Assembly: GCA_026712715.1 (NCBI GenBank)
Contig: JAPOPW010000013.1
Coordinates: 38,209-102,208 of the forward strand
DNA length: 64,000 bases
DNA from: Immundisolibacterales bacterium
Lineage (GTDB): Bacteria; Pseudomonadota; Gammaproteobacteria; HK1
Reading direction: 5' to 3'
Of this stretch, positions 43,561-50,504 are shown in pieces; within the stretch, counting starts at the first letter, position 1, and each line of letters starts with the position of its first letter. The position numbers and the translations under genes were made by a program. The notes below the pieces were generated by a model. That model worked only from the letters and a program-made list of their open reading frames with translations, made no database searches and was not told where the DNA came from.

Positions 43561-44507
43561 CGGCCGCGCCCCCGCCACTTGCGGACCAGCCCGACGATGC
43601 CCTCCGGGGCCGCGATCACGAAGAACACGAGCAGCCCGCCGACGATGAGCAGGTTGAGCTCGGACGAGATCGTGACGGTCGCGACCTGCTGGACGGTGCC
43701 GAGGAGGAGCGCCCCGATGAGGGGGCCGAGCCAGGTGGTCGCGCCTCCGATCATCGGCATCGCGATGGAGTTCACCGCGTAGACCAGGTTGAACGCGGAG
43801 GAAGGCTCGACGAAGCCCACGTAGAGCACGAACGGGGCCCCGGCGACCCCCATGAGGAACCCGGAGACGGTCGTCGCGACGAGCTTGAGGCGAAGGGTGG
43901 GCACCCCCGTGCACTCGGCCGCGACCTCGTCGTCGCGAATGGCCGCGAAGCCGCGTCCCATCTTGGACCGTTCGATCCAGCGCGCCACCGTCACCGCGAA
44001 GATCGCGAGCACCAGCATCACGAAGAAGAGGAACTCGACGTAGTCCCCGAACGGTGCGATCTCCCGCGACCGGAGGATGTAGGCCCCGGTCGCCCCGCCG
44101 ACGTAGTCCCAGTTGACGATCAGGGTCTCGAGGACGATCGCCATGGCGAGGGTCGCGATCGCGAAGAAGACGCCGCGAAGCCTCAAGGTGAGGTAACCCA
44201 TGCCGAGCCCGAGGAGGGCGCAGACCGCGCCCGAGACCGGGATCATCAAGATGAGCGGGGCCTTCATGAGGTTGTAGAGGACGACGGAGGTGTACGCCCC
44301 GACCGCGAAGAACCCCGCGGTGCCGAAGTTCACGTACCCCATGTACCCGCCCATGATGTTCCACGCGGTCGCGAGCACGACGTACTGCAGCACCACGTAG
44401 CCCGCGAAGAAGTAGAACTTGTTGACCGGAATCAGGTCGAAGATGGTCACCGCGGCCCCGAGGAGGGCGATGGCGAGGGCGGTGACGTGAAACGCGTCGA
44501 TTCTCAC
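43557..44507 (-). CDS. branched-chain amino acid-type ABC transporter permease (LivM-like, second set)
   Basis: This 316-residue inner membrane protein has the LivM marks TAWNIMGGYMGYVNFGTAGF and the ATPase-contact loop FAAIRDDEVAAECTGVPTLR, with about nine hydrophobic segments. The start is taken as GTG 44507, since no ATG lies near the conserved beginning; the ribosome site is weak. It starts 13 bp after the LivH-like stop and overlaps livG by GTGA. Confidence 0.92.
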   Translation of the reverse strand: MRIDAFHVTALAIALLGAAVTIFDLIPVNKFYFFAGYVVLQYVVLATAWNIMGGYMGYVNFGTAGFFAVGAYTSVVLYNLMKAPLILMIPVSGAVCALLGLGMGYLTLRLRGVFFAIATLAMAIVLETLIVNWDYVGGATGAYILRSREIAPFGDYVEFLFFVMLVLAIFAVTVARWIERSKMGRGFAAIRDDEVAAECTGVPTLRLKLVATTVSGFLMGVAGAPFVLYVGFVEPSSAFNLVYAVNSIAMPMIGGATTWLGPLIGALLLGTVQQVATVTISSELNLLIVGGLLVFFVIAAPEGIVGLVRKWRGRGR

Positions 44508-44520
44508 TGTCCACGGCGCC

Positions 44521-45393
44521 TCATCGGCCGAAGAGCCCCTGGGGCCGGAACGCGAGGGCGAGAAGGAGGATGCCGAACGCGACGGCCGGCGCCCAGGACG
44601 GTCCGAAGAAGGTCGCGACGAGGCTCTCCGCGATGCCGAGCACCAGCGCCGCCACGAGCGTTCCGGGAATCGAGCCGAGCCCCGCGAGGACCGCGATCGC
44701 GAAGACCTGCCCGATGTAGAGGCGTCCGATCGAGGGCTCGATCGGAATGATGATGATGAGGAGCGCCCCCGCAAGCGCGGTCGTCCCGATGCCGATGCCG
44801 AAGCCGAGCTGCTTGATCCGGACCGGGTCGGCGGCCATGAGCTGGAGCGCGAGCCGGTCCTGGGCGACGGCCATGATCGCCCGGCCGTTGAAGGTGCGCG
44901 ACATGTAGAGGTACACGCACGCGAACATCACGAGCGAGACGCAGAAGGGGACGAGCATGCGCGTCGGCACGCCCACCGCGCCGATCTTGAAGTTCTGCCC
45001 GATGTAGGGGGCCTGGACGGTGCGGAAGTCGACCCCGTAGACCATGATGAGCCCGACCTCGATGATGAACATCACCCCGAAGAAGAATGCGAGGCCGCGC
45101 AGGGCCTCGTCGTCCCTGCGCTCGAAGCTCTCGTAGTAGATCCGATAGGCCCCGACACCGATCAGGAAGAAGACCGGGGTGAACGCGAGCCCCACCAGGA
45201 TCGGGTCGAGACCCCACCGGCTGTTGCACATGTAGGCAACGTAGGAGCCGAGAATCACGAACGCGGGGTGGGCGATGTTCACGATGTTGAGCTGGCCGAA
45301 CGCGACCGTCAGGCCGAGGCTGACGGCCGCGTAGAAGCCACCGAGCAGAACGCCCGCGACGAGCGCGCTCAAGAGGAGGTCGACGGTGAACAC
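44521..45393 (-). CDS. branched-chain amino acid-type ABC transporter permease (LivH-like, second set)
   Basis: This 290-residue inner membrane protein has the LivH opening GFYAAVSLGLTVAFGQLNIV and later QDRLALQLMAADPVRIKQLG, the ATPase-contact loop. The start is GTG 45393; no Shine-Dalgarno is visible upstream, where a triple CGGGAT repeat lies instead. It follows the LivK-like gene by 120 bp that contain a 17-bp perfect hairpin. Confidence 0.92.
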   Translation of the reverse strand: MFTVDLLLSALVAGVLLGGFYAAVSLGLTVAFGQLNIVNIAHPAFVILGSYVAYMCNSRWGLDPILVGLAFTPVFFLIGVGAYRIYYESFERRDDEALRGLAFFFGVMFIIEVGLIMVYGVDFRTVQAPYIGQNFKIGAVGVPTRMLVPFCVSLVMFACVYLYMSRTFNGRAIMAVAQDRLALQLMAADPVRIKQLGFGIGIGTTALAGALLIIIIPIEPSIGRLYIGQVFAIAVLAGLGSIPGTLVAALVLGIAESLVATFFGPSWAPAVAFGILLLALAFRPQGLFGR

Positions 45394-45400
45394 GTGCTTT

Positions 45401-45418
45401 CGGGATCGGGATCGGGAT
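45401..45418. repeat. three tandem CGGGAT hexamers
   Basis: Three direct copies of CGGGAT occupy 45401-45418 (plus-strand reading), just upstream of the LivH-like start on the opposite strand. They fall where a ribosome site would be expected. The stretch may be chance simple sequence. Confidence 0.5.
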
Positions 45419-45432
45419 CTGAATCCGGATCT

Positions 45433-45471
45433 GGTGGGGGCCCTCGCGCTCTGCGCGCGAGGGCCCCCACC
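45433..45471. terminator. 17-bp perfect hairpin between livK-like and livH-like genes
   Basis: Two arms of 17 nt (45433-45449 and 45455-45471, loop TCTGC) are perfect complements, beginning GGTGGGGGCC. It lies directly after the binding protein gene in the transcribed direction. Such hairpins usually let the binding protein message outlast or exceed the permease message, by partial termination or by protecting the 3' end. No T-tract follows, which favours partial attenuation or RNA stabilisation. Confidence 0.65.
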
Positions 45472-45513
45472 CCAGGTCCGTTCAGCTTCGAATCGGCGGC
45501 CCGGCGCGGAGCG

Positions 45514-46782
45514 CTACTGCGCGTACGGGTAGTTGAGCTCGCCCGACACCCACTCCGCCGGGTACAGCACCACCCGCGTTCCCTGCTTCGTGAAGGTCGC
45601 GAGCTCGTTGTCCTCGATCCCCTGGTACTGGACCTGCAGCACCCGGGTCTTCGCCCACTCGCCGTTCGGCGCGAACCTGACCTTGCCGACGACGGTGTCG
45701 AACTCCGCGTCGCGCATGTACTTGCCGATCTCCGCGTGGTCCATGCTGCCGGTCGCGGCGATCGCCTGGTCGAGCACCTGGAGGTAGGCGTAGGCGTAGG
45801 GCTGGAGGTAATAGCCGATGGGATCGACCCCCTTGCCTTCGGCGGCCTTCTGGTACTTCACGAGGAACTCTTCCACGCCCTCGAACTTGAGGGTCGGCTC
45901 CGGCACCCAGAAGTCGTAGTTCACGATGCCGTTCAACTGCGGTCCAAGCGCGGTCATGATGGAGGCGAACTGGAGCCCCACCATGCCGCCGCCGAAGAGC
46001 CTCGTCTTGAGCCCGACCTCGTTCACCGCCTTCACCATGCCGACCGAATCGGGCGGGTAGGACGCGACGAAGACGATGTCCGGCTTGCGGGCCTGGATGG
46101 CGTTGACGATGGGGGAGAAGTCCGCCGTCTTCGGGTGGTAGGACTCGTCGTAGACGATCTCGAGGCCGAGCTTGTCGGCGGTCTGCCGGGCGCCCGTGGC
46201 CGCGTTTCGCGCGAACTCCGCATCCGCCGAGACGAGCGCGATGGACTTGGGGGCGGGGTCCTGCGCCATGGCGATCTCGAAAAACCCCCGGGACCAGTCC
46301 GTCATCGGTTCCGGGCCCGCCGGCATGATCTGGAAGTAGTTATCGTAGTTGAACTTCTCGTTGACCGCGAGGCCGAAGAGAGCGGGGAAGACGAGTCCGC
46401 GCTGCATCATGATGGGCATCGCCGGTGCGATGAGGTTGGTGCCGTAGCCGGACACCACGAAGTCGACCTCGTCGATGTCGAGGAGCTTGGTGTAGATGCC
46501 GGGAACGGTCGCGGGATTGGACTGGTCGTCGTAGTAGACGAGCTCGACCTGCTTGCCGAGGATGCCGCCCCGCGCGTTCACGTCGTCGCGCCAGACCTCC
46601 ATCGCGATGAGGGCGCCCTTGCCGGCGCCCGCGAGGCCGCCCGTGAGCGCCATGCCGAAGCCGATCTTGATGGTGTCGTCCGCCTGGGCGGCGCCGCCGA
46701 GGGCGACCCCGGCCGCCGCCGCAGTGGTCGCGAGCGCCTTTTTGAGCGCGCTCCAGGGGCTCTTTTTTCCGAATGATTTCAT
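45514..46782 (-). CDS. branched-chain amino acid-type ABC transporter substrate-binding protein (second set)
   Basis: This 422-residue periplasmic protein has a signal peptide (about residues 1-36, ending GGAAQADD) and the Peripla_BP_6 fold: IKIGFGMALTGGLAGAG, VELVYYDDQSNPATVPG, and IALVSADAEFARNAATGARQ. It heads the second transport operon, livK-H-M-G-F. Start 46782 has the AGGACATCTAC region upstream and gives a proper signal; an in-frame codon at 46857 would add a non-signal extension. The ligand is uncertain. Confidence 0.93.
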   Translation of the reverse strand: MKSFGKKSPWSALKKALATTAAAAGVALGGAAQADDTIKIGFGMALTGGLAGAGKGALIAMEVWRDDVNARGGILGKQVELVYYDDQSNPATVPGIYTKLLDIDEVDFVVSGYGTNLIAPAMPIMMQRGLVFPALFGLAVNEKFNYDNYFQIMPAGPEPMTDWSRGFFEIAMAQDPAPKSIALVSADAEFARNAATGARQTADKLGLEIVYDESYHPKTADFSPIVNAIQARKPDIVFVASYPPDSVGMVKAVNEVGLKTRLFGGGMVGLQFASIMTALGPQLNGIVNYDFWVPEPTLKFEGVEEFLVKYQKAAEGKGVDPIGYYLQPYAYAYLQVLDQAIAATGSMDHAEIGKYMRDAEFDTVVGKVRFAPNGEWAKTRVLQVQYQGIEDNELATFTKQGTRVVLYPAEWVSGELNYPYAQ

Positions 46783-47024
46783 GTAGATGTCCTCCACGTC
46801 CCGCTCCCGAAGCCTGCGGGGTCGGCCGAAGTTTACCACCAGGGTTCGCACCGGCACGCGATACCGGGAGCACGACGCGAGAAGAACGGCGAGCCCTGCT
46901 TCCGGACGGTCCGTTCCGCTCGCCTCGAGCCGCTCCCCGAGCGGGGAGCGAAGCGGCGAAGGCGTCTCGCTTTCCGCCCCCCGTTGCTATGATCGAAATC
47001 GCGATGCACCCGGCCGGAGGGCAC

Positions 47025-48140
47025 ATGAAGCTCGGGTTCTTCACCATGCCGGTGCACCGGCTGGACCGCGACTACACGCGCACCCTCGAGGAGGATCGCG
47101 AGGCGGTCATCCTCGCCGACCGCCTCGGCTACTCGGAGGCGTACGTCGGCGAGCACCTGACCGACGCGGCCGAGAACATCACGAGCTCGATGCTCTTTCA
47201 GGCGAGCCTCATCTCCGATACGCGGCAGATTCGGCTCGGCACGGGAACGGCCAACCTCTCGCACGCCCACCCGGTCCTCATCGCGGCGCAAGCCGCGATG
47301 CTGGACCACCTCCTGAAGGGGCGGTTCCTCTTCGGCATCAGCCCGGGCGCCCTCGAGTCGGATGCCGAGGCCCTCGGCATCCTCGAGCTGGACCGACGGG
47401 AGATGTTCGCCGAATCCATCGGCCACATCCTCGACATCTGGAAGGGCGAGCCGCCCTACGATCTCGAGGGGAAGCACTGGAAGATCACGACGCGCCGCAC
47501 GCTCTTCCCCGAGGTCGGGCTCGGCCCGATCGTGAAGCCCTACCAGAAGCCGCATCCCCCCGTCCTCGGGACGGTGGTCGCCCCGCACTCCGCGAGCGCG
47601 ACGGAGATGGGGCGACGGGGATTCCTTCCCATCTCCGCGAACTTCCTGATGCCCGAATGGGTCCCGACCCACTGGGCCAACTACGTCAAGGGCTGCGAGG
47701 AGGTCGGGCGGACGCCCGATCCGGGGGACTGGCGGGTCGCACGGTCGATCTTCGTGCATGACGACCACCGGACCGCCCTCGACTACGGAAGGACGAACGA
47801 ACGCAGTCCCTACCGCTTCTACTACCGGCAGCTCTTCACGAAGCTGAAGAAGCTCGGCCGGCACGCCGCCTTCAAGCCCACCGCCGACTTTCCGGACAAG
47901 GATCTGACCCTCGACTTCATCGTTGACCGTCTCGTCATCGCGGGTGACCCGGCGAGCGTCACGGAGCAGCTCCTCTCGTTCCGCGAGGTGACCGGGGACT
48001 TCGGAACCCTGCTCTGTGCCGGCAAGGACTGGGAGGACGCCACGCTCGGGCGGCGCTCGATGGAGCTGATGGCCGAGAAGGTGATGCCCGCGGTCAACGC
48101 CGCCATCGGCCAATCCGGCGGACCGGGCGGGCTTCGTTGA
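47025..48140 (+). CDS. LLM class flavin-dependent oxidoreductase (luciferase-like monooxygenase)
   Basis: The 371-residue TIM-barrel flavoenzyme has the family opening MKLGFFTMPVHRLDRDYTRT, the AYVGEHLTD motif, RLGTGTANLSHAHPVLIAAQ, and a C-terminal DWEDATLGRRSMELMAE. LLM monooxygenases use reduced FMN to oxidise small organic molecules. No flavin reductase is next to it. ATG 47025 has GGAGG seven nt upstream; two further in-frame ATGs lie upstream. It is divergent from the second livK and runs toward the PuuE-like deacetylase and molybdenum hydroxylase genes. Confidence 0.88.
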   Translation: MKLGFFTMPVHRLDRDYTRTLEEDREAVILADRLGYSEAYVGEHLTDAAENITSSMLFQASLISDTRQIRLGTGTANLSHAHPVLIAAQAAMLDHLLKGRFLFGISPGALESDAEALGILELDRREMFAESIGHILDIWKGEPPYDLEGKHWKITTRRTLFPEVGLGPIVKPYQKPHPPVLGTVVAPHSASATEMGRRGFLPISANFLMPEWVPTHWANYVKGCEEVGRTPDPGDWRVARSIFVHDDHRTALDYGRTNERSPYRFYYRQLFTKLKKLGRHAAFKPTADFPDKDLTLDFIVDRLVIAGDPASVTEQLLSFREVTGDFGTLLCAGKDWEDATLGRRSMELMAEKVMPAVNAAIGQSGGPGGLR

Positions 48141-48237
48141 CAGGTCCGGCAACCCCGCCTATGTTCGGGCTCGGTGCTGCCCGCCCCCCGGTTCCGACTC
48201 GGGCGTGCGCCCCGGGTCGTCAAGGAGCAGTGCCTCG

Positions 48238-49131
48238 ATGGTGATGAAGCCGCGCGACCGCATCGACTACTCGGCAATGCCCGACCGTGCGCCGCTCGCG
48301 CTTCCCGACGGCAAGCGCGTGGCGGTGTGGGTGATCGTCAACATCGAGAACTGGGACATCGAGAAGCCGATGCCGCGCACCGTGCTTCCGCCTCCCGGCC
48401 ACCAGGTCCACATCCCCGACGTCCCCAACTGGTCGTGGCAGGAGTACGGGATGCGGGTCGGGTTCTGGCGCTTCCACGAGGCGCTGGTCTCACGCGGGAT
48501 TCCGGTGACGATGTCGGTGAACGGTTCGGTGTGCGTCCAGTACCCGCGGATTGCGGGGGCGGCGCGGGACGCGGGCTGGGAGTTCCTCGGCCACGCCTAC
48601 CATCAACGCCCCACCCACCTCATCGAGGACCAGCGCGAGGACATCCGCCGAACCATCGACACGATTCGCGACTTCACGGGGCACGCCCCCCGCGGCTGGA
48701 TGGGGCCGGGGCTCACGGAAACCTTCGAGACGCCGGATTTCCTTGCCGAAGCGGGCATCGAGTACGTCGCGGACTTCCCGATGGACGACCAGCCCTTCGA
48801 CATCCGCACGGAGCACGGGACGCTGACCTCGATTCCGTACACGGTGGAGCTGAACGACATCCCGATGATGCTCATCCAGCACCACAAGGCGGCGGAGTTC
48901 TACGACCGGTGCATGGACAGCTTCGAGCGCCTCGACCGGGAAGGGGAGGGCAACGCCCGCGTGATGGCCATCGCGGTGCATCCCTACATCTCGGGAACGC
49001 CATTTCGGATCAAGTATTTCGAGAAGGTGCTGGATGCAGTGTCGAGTGCGGACGGGGCGATCATGTGGACCGGAAGCCAGGTCGTCGACTGGTACCGTTC
49101 CTCCGTGGCGTCCACCAGCCGGAGGGAGTGA
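48238..49131 (+). CDS. polysaccharide deacetylase-fold hydrolase (PuuE-like)
   Basis: This 297-residue protein has a NodB-like fold: RVAVWVIVNIENWDIE, EYGMRVGFWRFHEALVSRGIPVTMSVNG, EFLGHAYHQRPTHLI and HAPRGWMGPGLTETFETPD. These fit the PuuE-like group of the deacetylase superfamily that includes ring-opening amidohydrolases of purine degradation as well as uncharacterised relatives. The molybdenum hydroxylase genes that follow would fit such a pathway, but no allantoin or urate genes are seen. ATG 48238 has AAGGAG ahead of it. It is 3 bp from the FAD subunit gene. Confidence 0.82.
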   Translation: MVMKPRDRIDYSAMPDRAPLALPDGKRVAVWVIVNIENWDIEKPMPRTVLPPPGHQVHIPDVPNWSWQEYGMRVGFWRFHEALVSRGIPVTMSVNGSVCVQYPRIAGAARDAGWEFLGHAYHQRPTHLIEDQREDIRRTIDTIRDFTGHAPRGWMGPGLTETFETPDFLAEAGIEYVADFPMDDQPFDIRTEHGTLTSIPYTVELNDIPMMLIQHHKAAEFYDRCMDSFERLDREGEGNARVMAIAVHPYISGTPFRIKYFEKVLDAVSSADGAIMWTGSQVVDWYRSSVASTSRRE

Positions 49132-49134
49132 CGA

Positions 49135-49992
49135 ATGAAGCCGGCACCATTCGCCTACGTCCGGGCCGCGACCCTCGACGATGCGCTTCGGACCCTCGAG
49201 GAACACGGAGACGGCGCGCGGGTCCTCGCGGGGGGGCAGAGCCTGATGGCGACCCTCAACATGCGCCTCTCCGCTCCGGAGGTGCTGGTCGACATCGGAC
49301 GCGTGGACGGACTCGCCGGAATCGAGGACACCGGCGACACGCTCCGGATCGGGGCGATGACCCGGCACGTCGAGGTGGAGACGTCGGAGCTGGTGGCGGA
49401 GCACGCACCGCTCGTCGCGAGCGCCATGCCCCACATCGCGCACCCCGCGATCCGAAACGCCGGGACCTTCGGAGGGTCCATCGCCTTCGCCGATCCCGCG
49501 GCCGAGCTTCCGGCCTGCGCGGTCGCCCTGGGTGCACGCATGACCATCGCGGGGAAGGCCGGGAGCCGCACGGTCGAGGCAGACGCGTTCTTTCGCGGAC
49601 TCTACGAGACCGCCATCGCGCCCCGCGAGATTCTGACCGCGGTCGAGGTCCCGAAGATCGCGCCCGGCTGGAAGTCCGGGTTAATGGAGCTCGCGCGCCG
49701 CCACGGGGACTACGCAATCATCGGCCTCGCGGCCCATGTCGAGGTCGAAGGCGGCCGGTTCGGCGGCGGACGGCTCGTGTTCTTCGGGGCCGGCGACCAT
49801 CCGGTAGCGGCGGCGCAGACCGCAGCCCTCCTCGAAGGAGAGACCTGGTCGGACCGGCTCGCCGACCGGCTGGCCGCCTCGCTGAAGGAGGAGCTCGACC
49901 CCTTCGAGGACCTCAACGCCGATGCCGCGATGCGCCGGCACCTCGCCGGGGTGCTCGTCAAGCGGACCCTCGGTCCGCTCGCCGCGGCCTGA
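49135..49992 (+). CDS. molybdenum hydroxylase FAD-binding subunit (CoxM-like)
   Basis: This 285-residue subunit carries FAD and passes electrons from the Fe-S subunit. The FAD motifs are LAGGQSLMATLNMRLSAP (about residues 32-49) and the TFGGSIAFADPAAELPA loop, followed by a C-terminal CO_deh_flav_C region. It starts 3 bp after the deacetylase gene and is followed by the Fe-S and molybdenum subunits in the standard M-S-L order. Confidence 0.93.
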   Translation: MKPAPFAYVRAATLDDALRTLEEHGDGARVLAGGQSLMATLNMRLSAPEVLVDIGRVDGLAGIEDTGDTLRIGAMTRHVEVETSELVAEHAPLVASAMPHIAHPAIRNAGTFGGSIAFADPAAELPACAVALGARMTIAGKAGSRTVEADAFFRGLYETAIAPREILTAVEVPKIAPGWKSGLMELARRHGDYAIIGLAAHVEVEGGRFGGGRLVFFGAGDHPVAAAQTAALLEGETWSDRLADRLAASLKEELDPFEDLNADAAMRRHLAGVLVKRTLGPLAAA

Positions 49993-50009
49993 AGGGGAGG
50001 GACGCAAGC

Positions 50010-50504
50010 ATGGACACGAACGTCGATGTCTCGATGCGGGTCAACGGCGACCCGGTCAGCCGCCGGATCGAGGCGCGCATGAACCTCGTCGACTTCCTGC
50101 GCGAGGAGCTTGGCCTCTCCGGCAGCCACGTCGGCTGCGAGCACGGGGTCTGCGGTGCGTGCACGGTGCGGGTGGACGGGCGGATCGTCCGCGGCTGCCT
50201 GATGGTCGCGGCCCAGGCGGACGGCGCGGACGTCACGACCATCGAAGGGCTGAGCGACACCGGCGAGATCCGCGCGCTCCAGGACGCGTTCGTCGAGCGC
50301 AACGCGCTCCAGTGCGGCTACTGCACGCCCGGCATGCTGCTCACCCTCGCCGAGCTCATGGAACGCAATCGCGCCGCGAGCCGGAGCGAGATCCGCGAGT
50401 TCATCTCCGGCAACTACTGCCGCTGCACGGGCTACGAGGCGATCGTGGACGCGTTCGAGATGGCCCGGTCCGCCCGGTCTGGTGGCGGGGGAGACGCCGC
50501 ATGA
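50010..50504 (+). CDS. molybdenum hydroxylase [2Fe-2S] subunit (CoxS-like)
   Basis: This 164-residue subunit has the two [2Fe-2S] clusters. The plant-ferredoxin-type cluster uses C43, C48, C51 and C63 (GCEHGVCGACTV), and the second uses C102, C105, C137 and C139 (CGYCTPG and YCRCTG). All eight ligands are intact. Its ATG is 17 bp after the FAD-subunit stop, and its stop overlaps the next start by ATGA. Confidence 0.96.
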   Translation: MDTNVDVSMRVNGDPVSRRIEARMNLVDFLREELGLSGSHVGCEHGVCGACTVRVDGRIVRGCLMVAAQADGADVTTIEGLSDTGEIRALQDAFVERNALQCGYCTPGMLLTLAELMERNRAASRSEIREFISGNYCRCTGYEAIVDAFEMARSARSGGGGDAA

